From Cytobacillus eiseniae (GTDB lineage Bacteria; Bacillota; Bacilli; Bacillales; Cytobacillaceae): a stretch of DNA of 64,000 nt. Each line of letters starts with the position of its first letter. Positions within the stretch are counted from its first letter, which is position 1. The notes below the pieces were generated by a model. It made no database searches, was not told where the DNA came from, and was given only the letters and a program-made list of their open reading frames with translations. Shown in pieces: positions 8,003 through 17,403 of the stretch. The DNA lies in contig NZ_JAGIKZ010000002.1 of NCBI RefSeq assembly GCF_017874625.1, forward strand, positions 356,016 to 420,015, read 5' to 3'. A program made the position numbers and the translations under genes.

Positions 8003-9739
8003 TTATTCCAAACAATATTTATTTATCTTCGCATAAAGCCAAGGCCGGCTGATATCTAGTAGTTTACTAGCTTTTGTTTTGTTCCACTTTGCTTATTTTA
8101 AAGCAGCAACAATCATTTCCTTCTCAGATTTTTGAAAAATTTCTTTATAAGTTGGGGATGGGTAGTGGGGATCTGCATTTTCTTTAAGTAAATCGTTAAA
8201 TGTTGGTATGTCATCCCCATCAATATAATCACCTGTTTTTAAGTTTGCTGCTCTTTCGAGAACATTTTGTAATTCTCTTACATTCCCTGGCCAAGAATGT
8301 TTCATTAATTTGGTTAAAGCAGAATGGGTAATTCCCTTAATATAAAACCCACTCTGATTCAATCGATTAATCATTTCATATGTGATGTCAGGTAAGTCTA
8401 CCATTCTCTTTCTTAATGGTGGAATATTTAGGCGAATAATATTTAATCGATAGTATAAATCCTCGCGGAACTTACCTTCACGAACTAACTGTTCAATGTT
8501 TTGATTTGTAGCTGCGATGATTTTCGTATTCAAGTGAATAGTTTTAGAACTACCAATCGGTTGAAATTCCTTTTCTTGTAACACGCGGAGGATTTTTGTC
8601 TGTAAAGGGAGAAGCATATCACCGATTTCGTCCAAAAAGATTGTCCCATTTTGAGCAAGTTCAAACTTCCCTTTCATTCCACCTCTTTTTGCTCCAGTAA
8701 AAGCACCGTCCGCATATCCGAAAAGTTCAGATTCTAATAAATCAGCAGGAATTGCAGCACAATTTACTTGAACAAAGGCGCCCATTTGTCCAGAAGACAC
8801 ATGAATTCCTTGGGCGAATAACTCTTTACCTGTTCCACTATCCCCAATAATTAAAACGGTCGACATGCTTTTAGAAGCTAAGGTTGCTTCATGTTTTATC
8901 TTTCTGATTGCTTCTAACTCTCCGGAAAAATCAAACAAGGTATATTTTGTTCCCTTTAAATCACTTATTTCAGTCTGATAGGCATTAACTTGTTTTTCTA
9001 ATTTCCTAACCTTTGTTAATGCTGTATGTAAATGGGTTAGACCTCTGTATGTAACTTTACAAACAGCACTAATGGTCTCACCGTTTTTCATTATTGGCAA
9101 AATAGAAATAAGACATTGTTGTCCTTGGATCATTTAGTGCATATTTTGAATGCTAATCCCATTGTTAAGGACATTTTCGATTTCGAGTTCTGGAAACAAT
9201 TTGGACGCAGATTTGTTTAGTATTTCTTGACCATTGATATCAAATAAATCAGTAAAGCCTTTATTTACCATCGTAATAGCAGCATTCTTATTCACGAGAA
9301 TAATAGCATCATAGGCAAATTCAATAACAGAGTGTAGTTTCTGTTCCCATTCTTTCGTTTGACTTAGGACTATATTATACGAACTCAGTACTTGTTGTGT
9401 GGATAGGACTCCAATCGGCTTCATCCCTTCATCTACAACCGGCGCATGACCAATTTCATGTTTTAATAGTAAATCTCTGGTGCTTTCAATTGTCTCAGTT
9501 GGTCGGATAAAAATGAAATTAGGATTATAAAAATGGTCGATCGTCATATCGAAAGAGGGCTTTGTTGCGAGTATTCTAAATATCTTATTTTTGGTGATAA
9601 TCCCAATCAATTGATTCGATTCATTAACAACTGGAAGTATATTGGAGTGTGTGTGGGTAAACAAAGGAAGCACATGATGCAGGTTGTCATTCGCTCTGCA
9701 GCAATGGAAATTGGTGGTCATAATATCTGAAACGAGCAA
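8003..9739 (-). pseudogene. Sigma-54-dependent activator (CBS-CBS-PAS-AAA+-Fis), two in-frame TAA codons
   Basis: Reading from TTG at 9739 (AGAGGAGGG upstream), the protein has two CBS repeats (about residues 1-125), a PAS domain, and an AAA+ domain with Walker A GDSGTGKE and the sigma-54-contact loop GAFTGA. A C-terminal Fis-type helix-turn-helix (KTKASKLLDISRPWLYAKI) follows. In-frame TAA codons interrupt it at 9134-9136, inside the PAS domain, and at 8093-8095, just before the DNA-binding helix. The true end is TAA at 8003-8005. Neither break has a ribosome binding site for restart, and the second would remove DNA binding. It lies between, and divergent from, sigma-54-driven acyl-CoA genes, so it was probably their activator. 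Confidence 0.9.
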
Positions 9740-9843
9740 TAAGATCCCTCCTCTTCTGATAATTGTATCATATGAAAATGTAAACATTAAAAATATTTTC
9801 TTAAATAAATTAACAATTTACAATTCAGTGTTAATAATTGTTT

Positions 9844-9856
9844 ACACATTATGTGT
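9844..9856. promoter_or_regulatory. Palindrome upstream of a sigma-54 promoter, possible activator site
   Basis: ACACATTATGTGT is a perfect odd palindrome centred about 40 bases upstream of the -24 element at 9887. It lies between the divergent regulator and the acyl-CoA dehydrogenase. Position and symmetry suit an enhancer-type binding site, but the distance is short for one. Confidence 0.4.
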
Positions 9857-9886
9857 GGGAAGAGGATACTTTAATACTTCTAATTT

Positions 9887-9902
9887 TGGCATAGAACTTG
9901 CT
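9887..9902 (+). promoter_or_regulatory. Sigma-54 promoter of acyl-CoA dehydrogenase
   Basis: TGGCATA (9887-9893) and TTGCT (9898-9902) have GG and GC 12 bases apart. This is nearly the same promoter as at 5131, and it lies 37 bases before the start codon. Confidence 0.8.
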
Positions 9903-9938
9903 ATAAGATTATATAGAAAAACAGTAGGAGGGAAAATA

Positions 9939-11099
9939 ATGAATCAAACTGTAGTCATTGAAGAAGAAATTACACTTTTTAAAAAGTCAGTTGCAGCTTT
10001 TGCAAAAAAGGAAATTGAAGCACATTACAGCAGATGGGAAGAAGAAGGAATCGTCCCAAGAGAATTGTGGAGGAAACTAGGGGAAGCAGGTTTCCTTTGT
10101 GTTGATATACCTGAAAAATATGGTGGTTTAGGAGCACCTGTCCATTTTGCAGCTTGTATTGTGGATGAATTCAGCAGGCTTGGATATCCCTCGGTTGAGG
10201 GGAATTTAGCGGTACACTCAAATATTGTTGCTCATTATATTTTAAATTCTGGAACAGAAGAACAAAAGACGCATTATTTACCAAAAATGGCGTCTGGAGA
10301 ATACATCGGTGCTATTGCGATGACCGAGCCTGGTGACGGGAGTGATTTACAGGGGATTAGAACAACAGCCATTAAGAATACAGAAACAGGAAACTATGTT
10401 ATAAATGGCTCTAAAACGTTTATCACCAATGGTCAAAGCTTTGATTTTGTCATTGTAGTTGCAAGAACAAACAACCATGTACCTGCTGCAAAAGGAACGT
10501 CTTTATTTAATGTTGATTCCAATAGCAAAGGTGTAACAAAAGGCAAAAAACTAAAGAAAATTGGATTACATTCAGCCGATACTTCAGAGTTGTTTTTTGA
10601 GGATGTGACTGTTCCTTCTAGTCAAATACTTGGAAACCTTGATTATGGGTTTGTCACATTGATGAATGAACTGCCACGTGAAAGGATGATTCTTTCTGTT
10701 GGTGCATGTGGGGCGATGGAAGGGGCTTTAGAGATCACGATTAAGTATATACATGAACGGGAAGTATTCGGAAAGCCACTCAGTCATTTACAAACCATTC
10801 GCCACAAAATGGCAGAGATGACAACAGAAGCGAAAATCAATCGGGCCTACGTAAATCAATGTCTTGCTAGCTTAGAGAAAAATCAACTATCTACAGCTGA
10901 TGCAAGTATTGCAAAACTATCGACTACTGAAGCGCAAGGCAGAATTGTTGATGGTTGTCTACAGCTTTTCGGAGGGTATGGCTATATGGAAGAATATCCG
11001 ATTGCTAGAGCTTATGTAGATGCAAGAGTTCAACGAATTTACGGTGGCACTTCTGAAATTATGAAAGAAATTATTAGCAAAGACATTTTAGGAAGGTAG
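9939..11099 (+). CDS. Acyl-CoA dehydrogenase
   Basis: This 386-residue flavoprotein has the family landmarks in order. GAIAMTEPGDGSDLQGI is the FAD/substrate loop, NGSKTFITNG is the middle beta domain, RERMILSVGACGAMEGALE opens the C-terminal helical bundle, and the end has LQLFGGYGYMEEYPIARAYVDARV and IYGGTSEIMKEI. The catalytic Glu position near the C-terminus reads YGGTSE. The start is ATG at 9939 with TAGGAGGG, and an upstream open frame without a ribosome binding site is discarded. It is driven by its own sigma-54 promoter. It catalyses alpha,beta-dehydrogenation of an acyl-CoA with ETF as acceptor. The substrate is unknown, but the neighbours point to branched or aromatic acids. The frame is intact. 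Confidence 0.92.
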   Translation: MNQTVVIEEEITLFKKSVAAFAKKEIEAHYSRWEEEGIVPRELWRKLGEAGFLCVDIPEKYGGLGAPVHFAACIVDEFSRLGYPSVEGNLAVHSNIVAHYILNSGTEEQKTHYLPKMASGEYIGAIAMTEPGDGSDLQGIRTTAIKNTETGNYVINGSKTFITNGQSFDFVIVVARTNNHVPAAKGTSLFNVDSNSKGVTKGKKLKKIGLHSADTSELFFEDVTVPSSQILGNLDYGFVTLMNELPRERMILSVGACGAMEGALEITIKYIHEREVFGKPLSHLQTIRHKMAEMTTEAKINRAYVNQCLASLEKNQLSTADASIAKLSTTEAQGRIVDGCLQLFGGYGYMEEYPIARAYVDARVQRIYGGTSEIMKEIISKDILGR

Positions 11100-11103
11100 A
11101 GGA

Positions 11104-11485
11104 TTGCATGTGGGAATCTTGAATGGCTTGAAGGTTTTGGATTTTTCAACACTTCTACCAGGACCTTTTGCTACGATGATGCTAGCTGATATGGGGTGTG
11201 GAGCCAGTGTTGAACTTTTCAGAATCGGTCAATCATTCACAAATACAGGCACGAGAATTAGTTGTCTCAGTACCGAAGCGAGATGGCGGGACGAAAAAAC
11301 AAATCGCCTTTCCTATTAAATTCTCAAATAACCAAGCAGAGTACAGATTTATAGGAGTGCAAACAGGGTATCACACAGAAGATATTTTGAAGGAAGCTGG
11401 TTTTGATTCAGATACAATTAAAACGTTCGTAGATGAAGAGATTTTTGGAAAAATAATCAGAAATGAAGGAGATGGATGCAGATGA
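11104..11485 (+). pseudogene. CaiB/BaiF-type CoA-transferase remnant (internal deletion and frameshift)
   Basis: The first 30 or so codons (from a TTG at 11104) give GLKVLDFSTLLPGPFATMMLADMG, the usual N-terminus of family III CoA-transferases. Immediately after, in the +1 frame, comes a typical C-terminus: VEPVLNFSE..HSQIQARELVV..P, then a GYHTEDILKEAGF end. Family members are near 380-400 residues, so roughly 270 codons are missing, and the join near 11192 also shifts frame. It sits four bases after the acyl-CoA dehydrogenase and overlaps the next gene start, so operon layout is preserved although the gene is dead. Confidence 0.88.
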
Positions 11486-12252
11486 ATTTAAAAGATAAAG
11501 TAGCCGTTGTCACAGGTGGGGCTTACGGATTGGGGCTTGCAACCGTAACTAGATTAGTAGAGAAAGGTGCGAAAGTAGTTATTTTTGACTTAAATGAAGA
11601 AAAAGCAAAGGAAGCCGTAGAACAATTAGGAGAAAATGTACGATTTGTCCTTGTCAATGTGGCTGATGACGAATCTGTACAAAATGGAATCGCTCAAACG
11701 ATTGATGCCTTTGGTGCCATCCATATTTGTGTAAACTGTGCTGGTGTTGGTACGGCAGCAAAAATGATTGGAAAAAAGGGTGCTCTGCCTCTTGAGGATT
11801 TCAGTTAGGTTGTTGGCATTAACTTGATTGGGAAATTTAATGTATTAAGGCTAGCAGCGAACAAAATGAAGAATAATGAACCCCTTACAGACTCAGGAGA
11901 AAGAGGAGTCATCATCAATACGGCTTCTGTAGCTGCCTTTGACGGGCAAATGGGGCAGGCTGCTTACGGGGCAAGTAAAGCCGGAGTCGTGGGGATGACA
12001 TTGCCAGTTTCACGAGATTTATCGCAATTTGGTATTCGCGTAAACACAAAAGCACCAGGTTTATTCTTGACACCAATGGCTGATATGCTGCCAGAAGTTG
12101 TGATTAATAAACTATCACAAAGTGTCGAATTTCCAAAGCGCTTAGGGCGTCCATCAGAATATGCAGAATTGGCAACATTTATTATGGAGCATGAATATTT
12201 AAATGGGGAAGTTATTCGTCTAGATGGCGGAATTCGTATGTCACCCAGGTAA
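11482..12252 (+). pseudogene. Short-chain dehydrogenase (3-hydroxyacyl-CoA dehydrogenase type II-like) with in-frame TAG
   Basis: Start ATG at 11482 follows AAGGAGATGG. The Rossmann motif VVTGGAYGLGLA, the NCAGVG segment, the catalytic Ser region ([15 protein letters not shown]) and YGASK are present, and the C-terminus has [14 protein letters not shown]. An in-frame TAG at 11806-11808 falls just before the conserved [12 protein letters not shown] helix, where homologues usually have Lys, so AAG to TAG is the simplest explanation. Further on, NTKAPGLF replaces the normal N-T-I-A-P-G-L-F, another sign of relaxed constraint. The closest family is HSD10/type II 3-hydroxyacyl-CoA dehydrogenases, matching a beta-oxidation role. 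Restored length is about 256 residues. Confidence 0.88.
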
Positions 12253-12393
12253 TTAATTATTCCTAGGAGGTTATTTTTAGGCGATTACACTTTCAACAAT
12301 CAAAACAAGAATGATTAAAATGGCTAAATAGGGTTAGATCCATAATTTATTTAGTCCTTAACCCATCTGTCCAGATGATATAAGGATTTTTAG

Positions 12394-12458
12394 AGGAAAG
12401 TGCCTATTAGAAAGAAGCCTGAACTTCTGTGTGAAACACACAGGGATTCAGGCTTTAT
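12394..12458 (+). repeat. Terminator-like repeat, copy 2 (right flank of acyl-CoA cluster)
   Basis: This is nearly identical to 4865-4930, including the AGGAAAGTGC leader, with a few substitutions and one extra base. Weaker similarity continues for about 25 bases past the hairpin. It can act as the terminator of the short-chain dehydrogenase unit. Between 12253 and this repeat there is an isolated TAGGAGG (12264-12270) followed by no recognisable gene. Confidence 0.85.
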
Positions 12459-12600
12459 TTTACAGTTAAATTTTGATTTGGAATGCCATTCTTAACCTTA
12501 TATTGTCTTCATCTGTCAAGTACAAGAGTGGAGAAATGTCCTTCATGCTGTCATTACTCTCGCTTGTAATTTAAATATTAAAAAAATTCCGTAAATAATA

Positions 12601-12629
12601 TTCAAAAACAAACAAACATAATATATAAT
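12601..12629 (+). promoter_or_regulatory. lutA promoter with deoxyhexose-type operator box
   Basis: TTCAAA (12601-12606) and TATAAT (12624-12629) are 17 bases apart. The spacer holds AAAAACAAACAAACA (from 12604). The 29-base block differs at only two positions from the rhaEW promoter at 27378-27406. A repressor bound here would occlude RNA polymerase. Confidence 0.75.
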
Positions 12630-12679
12630 AAAACAGTAGGAAACAAAATTAATTTTGTTATTAAAGGATAGGTGAATAC

Positions 12680-13396
12680 ATGAGGGTGAGTTTATTTGCT
12701 ACATGTCTTGTTGATATGTTTCAAACAAATGTTGGAAAATCCACTGTAGAGCTGCTAGAAAAACTAGGTTGTGAAGTTGTTTTCCCAGAATCGCAAGTAT
12801 GCTGTGGCCAACCATCTTATAATAGCGGTTATGTACGTGAGTCGAAGGAAGCGATGAAACGAATGATTGAAACATTTGCAGATGCGGAATATATCGTATC
12901 CCCTTCAGGTTCTTGTGCTTTTATGTTTAAGGAATATCCACGGATTTTTGAAGGTGACAAAGTGTGGGAAAAAAGGGCAAAAGATATTGCTGATAAAACG
13001 TTTGAATTAACACAATTTATTGTCGATATTCTCCAAGTAAAGGATGTTGGAGCTGCTTTCGAGGGAAAAGCAACATATCATGCATCCTGCCATATGACCA
13101 GATTACTTGGTGTAAAAAGTCCGCCAATGCTCCTTTTGAATAACGTAAATGGCCTCACATTAACAGAATTACCAGGAAAGGAACAATGCTGTGGTTTTGG
13201 GGGAACTTTTTCTGTTAAAATGGCGGAAATTTCTGAACAAATGGTGGATGAAAAAGTTCGTCATGTAGAAGAAACAGATGCGGACTATTTAATTGGGTCT
13301 GATGCAGGTTGTTTAATGAATATTGCTGGAAGAATACAAAGGAAAGGAATGCCTATTAAAGTCTATCATATCGCTGAAGTGCTTAATTGCCGATAA
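12680..13396 (+). CDS. lutA: L-lactate oxidation protein LutA (CCG-domain Fe-S subunit)
   Basis: This 238-residue protein has two cysteine-rich CCG domains: [15 protein letters not shown] in the first half with an upstream CLVD, and [21 protein letters not shown] in the second. These are the glycolate-oxidase-GlpC-like motifs that bind Fe-S clusters. LutA, LutB and LutC together oxidise L-lactate to pyruvate in Bacillus. The start ATG has AAAGGATAGGTG upstream. It is the first gene of lutABC. No LutR regulator is encoded beside it; instead the promoter carries the box found before rhaEW. Confidence 0.95.
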   Translation: MRVSLFATCLVDMFQTNVGKSTVELLEKLGCEVVFPESQVCCGQPSYNSGYVRESKEAMKRMIETFADAEYIVSPSGSCAFMFKEYPRIFEGDKVWEKRAKDIADKTFELTQFIVDILQVKDVGAAFEGKATYHASCHMTRLLGVKSPPMLLLNNVNGLTLTELPGKEQCCGFGGTFSVKMAEISEQMVDEKVRHVEETDADYLIGSDAGCLMNIAGRIQRKGMPIKVYHIAEVLNCR

Positions 13397-13452
13397 AGAT
13401 TTAGCTGTGAATAAAAAATTCCTATTAGCAAGTAAGAATGGAGGAAAAACCG

Positions 13453-14880
13453 GTGGCTATGAAAATTGGTACATCTAAATTTAAGCAACGGATAAATGAT
13501 GGCATCGATAATTCCTTTATGCGTGGGGCCGTTTCAGCTGCACAGGATGGCATGGGAATGAAACGGAAATTAGCAATGGATGAGCTTGAAGATTGGGAAG
13601 ATTGGCGTTCTCACGGGGAAGAAATAAGAAAACATGTATTAGAACACTTGGATTCCTATCTTGAACAATTAAGTGATAATATCGCGGATTTAGGTGGCCA
13701 TGTTTTTTTTGCGGAAACAAAGGAAGAAGCGAATGACTATATTCGTACGGTTGTGCAGCAGAAAAAGGCAAAGAAAATTGTGAAATCAAAATCAATGGTT
13801 ACTGAGGAAATTAACCTTAATGCTGTATTGGAGGAAGCAGGCTGCGAAGTGATTGAGACTGATCTTGGTGAATACATTCTTCAAGTCGATGATCAGGATC
13901 GACCCTCTCATATAGTTGTTCCAGCTTTACATAAAAATAAAGAACAAATTCGGGACGTTTTTACTGAAAAACTAGGATATAGCAAAACATCTAAGCCCGA
14001 GGAACTAGCATGGCATGCACGTGAAAAGCTTCGAAATGAATATTTAACAGCAGACATCGGAATTACAGGGTGCAATTTTGCGATAGCTGAAACAGGGTCA
14101 TTTTGCTTAGTTACGAATGAAGGAAACGCTGATTTAGTAACTGCTCTGCCAAAGGTGCAAATTACGGTCATGGGAATGGAACGAATTGTCCCTACATTTG
14201 AGGAAATGGAGGTGCTCGTCTCTCTATTAACAAGAAGTGCTGTCGGACAAAAATTAACAAGCTATATCACTGTATTAACTGGACCTAGGGAGGAATTAGA
14301 TGTTGATGGCCCAGAAGAATTCCATCTTGTGATTGTTGATAATGGGCGTTCCAACATACTTGGGGGAGAATTCCAGTCTATTCTTCAGTGTATTCGCTGT
14401 GCGGCATGTGTGAATGTTTGTCCAGTATATCGACATGTTGGTGGCCATTCATATGGCTCGATTTATTCAGGTCCAATTGGTGCTATTCTTTCCCCATTGC
14501 TAGGTGGATATGACGAATATAAGGAGTTGCCTTATGCATCTACATTATGTGGTGCATGTACAGAAGTCTGCCCTGTGAAGATCCCCTTGCATCAGCTTCT
14601 TCATAAACATCGTGAAATCATCGTCGAAAAAGAAGGGAAAGCCCCCATATCTGAAAAACTAGCAATGAAAGCTTTTGGCCTAGGGGCTGCATCACCTACT
14701 TTATATAAGCTTGGCTCTAAAATTGCCCCAAGCGCCATGCAGCCATTTGTGGTGAAAGGGGTTATTTCTACTGGACCTGGTCCGTTAAAAGAATGGACAA
14801 AAATCCGTGAATTTCCTTCGCCGAATAAAGAAAGATTCAGAGATTGGTTTAAAAATCGACGCCGGGAGGAGGAAATATGA
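13453..14880 (+). CDS. lutB: L-lactate oxidation protein LutB (Fe-S subunit)
   Basis: This protein of about 475 residues has an N-terminal LUD domain and then two ferredoxin-type clusters, [12 protein letters not shown] and [11 protein letters not shown]-terminal helical part follows. The start is taken as GTG at 13453 (reads [13 protein letters not shown]), because GGAGGAAA lies just upstream; the ATG at 13438 would place that site inside the gene. The B. subtilis LutB N-terminus also fits. Its TGA stop overlaps the lutC start, indicating translational coupling. Confidence 0.95.
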   Translation: MAMKIGTSKFKQRINDGIDNSFMRGAVSAAQDGMGMKRKLAMDELEDWEDWRSHGEEIRKHVLEHLDSYLEQLSDNIADLGGHVFFAETKEEANDYIRTVVQQKKAKKIVKSKSMVTEEINLNAVLEEAGCEVIETDLGEYILQVDDQDRPSHIVVPALHKNKEQIRDVFTEKLGYSKTSKPEELAWHAREKLRNEYLTADIGITGCNFAIAETGSFCLVTNEGNADLVTALPKVQITVMGMERIVPTFEEMEVLVSLLTRSAVGQKLTSYITVLTGPREELDVDGPEEFHLVIVDNGRSNILGGEFQSILQCIRCAACVNVCPVYRHVGGHSYGSIYSGPIGAILSPLLGGYDEYKELPYASTLCGACTEVCPVKIPLHQLLHKHREIIVEKEGKAPISEKLAMKAFGLGAASPTLYKLGSKIAPSAMQPFVVKGVISTGPGPLKEWTKIREFPSPNKERFRDWFKNRRREEEI

Positions 14881-15599
14881 TGAAAGGCATCATCCGAAAT
14901 CGTGAAGGATTTTTAAATCAAATTGCCAAGCAGCTCGGTCGTCCACGAATTTCCGCATCCATTACTCGGCCAAGCTGGGCGCATCAACCTCAATTAGAGG
15001 CATTGAAAAACACGACAGCAGATGAATTACTAGAAAAATTACAGGATCAATGCAAGAAAATTCATACGGATATCTATATGACGGATGTATGTAATTTACC
15101 AGCTATCTTAGACAAGGCAGTTACGGATTATGGGGGCGGACCGATCGTTACATGGAAGGATGAACGATTTAGGAATTGGGGATTGAGTACACTTTTTACA
15201 CAACAATGGCCCCAAAAAGGGATAGATGTATTTGAGTGGGATTATACAAAACAAGAGAAGAATATTGGAAACGCAGAAAAGGCAAATATCGGAATGACAA
15301 TTAGTGAAATCACATTAGCTGAATCGGGTACAGTTGTTATGTTTAGCGAAAAAAATAAAGGAAGGACCGTGAGCTTTCTGCCGACATCTAGTATTGTTCT
15401 CATTCCGAAAAGCACTCTTGTCCCAAGGATGACACAAGCAGCAATAAAGATGCGAGAAATTTATTTGAAAACAGGAAAAGTGGCATCCTGCATTAATTTT
15501 ATTACGGGTCCTAGTAATTCGGCTGATATTGAACTCAATCTTGTTGTAGGGGTGCATGGGCCGGTGAAGGTGTCTTATATAGTGATTGTTGATCAATAA
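14877..15599 (+). CDS. lutC: L-lactate oxidation protein LutC (LUD domain)
   Basis: This 240-residue YkgG/LUD-domain protein contains the typical [21 protein letters not shown] and [22 protein letters not shown] segments. It is the third subunit of the lactate-oxidising complex. The start ATG at 14877 overlaps the lutB stop (ATGA), with GGGAGGAGGA in front. No clear terminator follows; about 130 AT-rich bases lead to the sugar-ABC promoter. Confidence 0.95.
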   Translation: MMKGIIRNREGFLNQIAKQLGRPRISASITRPSWAHQPQLEALKNTTADELLEKLQDQCKKIHTDIYMTDVCNLPAILDKAVTDYGGGPIVTWKDERFRNWGLSTLFTQQWPQKGIDVFEWDYTKQEKNIGNAEKANIGMTISEITLAESGTVVMFSEKNKGRTVSFLPTSSIVLIPKSTLVPRMTQAAIKMREIYLKTGKVASCINFITGPSNSADIELNLVVGVHGPVKVSYIVIVDQ

Positions 15600-15727
15600 T
15601 GAGCAAATTAAAGAGATTCAATATGAAAATTATTAAGTTGGAGAGCTTGAATATTGCTTATACTTTATAGCCGATCAGTATTTGTAAAAAACTGCTCAAA
15701 TAAATAGTAAGAATTTTCAAATATGCA

Positions 15728-15756
15728 TTGCTTTTGCTTTGATTATTTTATACAAT
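15728..15756 (+). promoter_or_regulatory. Putative promoter of the sugar ABC/fuc operon
   Basis: TTGCTT (15728-15733) and TACAAT (15751-15756) are 17 bases apart. The operator boxes start five bases downstream, at the expected transcription start. Confidence 0.5.
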
Positions 15757-15760
15757 CAAT

Positions 15761-15814
15761 AAAAACAAACAAATATACAAACAAAACAACCTTTGTTTTA
15801 TTTTGTTTGTTTTT
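15761..15814. promoter_or_regulatory. Inverted pair of AAAAACAAACAAA operator boxes
   Basis: AAAAACAAACAAA at 15761-15773 is mirrored by TTTTGTTTGTTTTT at 15801-15814, with a partial direct copy (AAACAAAAC) between them. The same box precedes lutA, rhaEW and the DeoR gene. Binding by that DeoR-family regulator is inferred. Confidence 0.7.
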
Positions 15815-15824
15815 GCGAAAAAAA

Positions 15825-15838
15825 TGTAAACGATTACA
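15825..15838. promoter_or_regulatory. cre site (CcpA catabolite repression)
   Basis: TGTAAACGATTACA fits the consensus TGWNANCGNTNWCA at every position. It lies between the operator boxes and the ABC gene start, so it would act as a CcpA roadblock downstream of the promoter. Confidence 0.85.
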
Positions 15839-15865
15839 AAAAATCATAGATTGGTAGGTGATATG

Positions 15866-17368
15866 ATGGCTGAAAAATTACTTAAAATGGAGGGAATTAG
15901 TAAAGCCTTTCCTGGTGTGCAGGCATTATCTAATGTACTTTTTGATCTGAATAAGGGAGAGGTACATGCATTATTAGGTGAAAATGGCGCAGGTAAATCC
16001 ACATTAATGAAGATTTTAACAGGTATTTATCAAAGGGATTCAGGTACGATCATTTACCAAGGAAACGAAATAGAAATTGCTGATACGAAGGAAGCGCAAC
16101 AGCTTGGAATCAGTATCATTCATCAAGAATTAAACTTAGCAAGAGATTTAACGGTCGCACAAAATATTTTTATTGGTAGAGAGCCAAAAAGTGGTTTTCG
16201 TCTATTTTTAAATGAAAAAGAATTGAATCTGATGACTCAGGAATTATTTGACCGTCTAAATATACGTTTGAATCCAGGGGAATTAGTAGAAGACTTATCA
16301 GTAGCAAAGCAACAGATGGTAGAAATTGCAAAAGCTCTTTCATTTGAATCGAAAATTTTAATTATGGATGAACCGACTGCAGCATTAACTGATTCGGAAA
16401 TCGATTCACTATTTACAATTATTAGGAACTTGCGTTCGGACGGTGTTGGCATTATTTACATTTCCCATAGAATGGAAGAATTAAAAAGAATCGCTGATCG
16501 GGCAACTGTAATGAGAGACGGTACATATATTGGTACAGTTAATATGAGAGAAATAACGATTGATCAAATTATTTCTATGATGGTTGGCAGACAAATCTAT
16601 CAAAATCAAAGGCCAGAAATAAAAAACAGAAGAATCGAAAAGGTGCTGGAAGTGAAATCGTTAAATCGAGGAAGCACAATAAAGGACGTAAGCTTTGATT
16701 TGCATCAAGGTGAAATCCTTGGCTTTGCAGGGTTAATGGGGGCAGGGAGAACAGAGGTAGCTCGAGCTATTTTTGGAGCGGATCCACTTGAGTCAGGAGA
16801 TATTTATATTAGGGGAAAAAAAGTCCGAGTGAAAGAGCCACTTGATGCTGTAAATAATGGAATCGGATATTTGTCAGAAGACCGTAAACAGTTTGGTTTA
16901 ATGCTTGAGATGGATATAAAAGCAAATATTGCGATTGCATCTATGAATGGTTTTGTCCAAACTGGCTGGCTTAATAAATTAAATATAAATAAGCAAGCAT
17001 CGAAAATGGTGGATGCATTAAAAATAAAAACCCCTTCTATTCATCAGCTTGTAAAGAATCTATCAGGTGGAAACCAACAAAAGGTAGTAATTGGAAAATG
17101 GTTAACGAGAGATTCAGATATTTTAATATTTGATGAGCCTACAAGAGGCATTGACATAGGTGCAAAGGATGAAATTTATAAGTTGTTAAATGAACTAGCT
17201 GCACAAGGCAAATCAATCATTATGATTTCATCTGAGCTCCCTGAAATTTTGAGAATGAGTCATAGAGTAATCGTGATGTGTGAGGGGCGAATTACTGGTG
17301 AATTAATTAATGATGAAAAAATATCACAAGAATTGATTATGACTCTAGCAACAAAACGAATAGGCTAA
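15866..17368 (+). CDS. Sugar ABC importer, tandem ATP-binding protein (RbsA/MglA type)
   Basis: This protein of about 500 residues has two nucleotide-binding domains. The first has Walker A GENGAGKST and Walker B ILIMDEPTAALTD. The second has the degenerate P-loop GLMGAGRTE, the signature LSGGNQQK and ILIFDEPTRGIDIGA. This is the carbohydrate uptake family 2 architecture. Start ATG at 15866 (alternative 15863) follows TAGGTG. It is first in an operon with a permease, a binding protein and fucose-type catabolic genes, so the transported sugar is probably L-fucose, L-rhamnose or a related deoxyhexose. It sits under the cre and operator boxes. Confidence 0.92.
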   Translation: MAEKLLKMEGISKAFPGVQALSNVLFDLNKGEVHALLGENGAGKSTLMKILTGIYQRDSGTIIYQGNEIEIADTKEAQQLGISIIHQELNLARDLTVAQNIFIGREPKSGFRLFLNEKELNLMTQELFDRLNIRLNPGELVEDLSVAKQQMVEIAKALSFESKILIMDEPTAALTDSEIDSLFTIIRNLRSDGVGIIYISHRMEELKRIADRATVMRDGTYIGTVNMREITIDQIISMMVGRQIYQNQRPEIKNRRIEKVLEVKSLNRGSTIKDVSFDLHQGEILGFAGLMGAGRTEVARAIFGADPLESGDIYIRGKKVRVKEPLDAVNNGIGYLSEDRKQFGLMLEMDIKANIAIASMNGFVQTGWLNKLNINKQASKMVDALKIKTPSIHQLVKNLSGGNQQKVVIGKWLTRDSDILIFDEPTRGIDIGAKDEIYKLLNELAAQGKSIIMISSELPEILRMSHRVIVMCEGRITGELINDEKISQELIMTLATKRIG

Positions 17369-17403
17369 TTGATTTACAATGACTACTGAAAGGGGCATGA
17401 ACC

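Noticed and set aside
8093..9133. The C-terminal half of the activator as a separate functional gene
   Set aside because: It starts inside the PAS domain without a ribosome binding site and ends before its DNA-binding helix.
5173..12252. In-frame stops in the acyl-CoA cluster as selenocysteine or programmed readthrough sites
   Set aside because: All are TAA or TAG, there is an additional frameshift and a large deletion, and no recoding hairpins follow.
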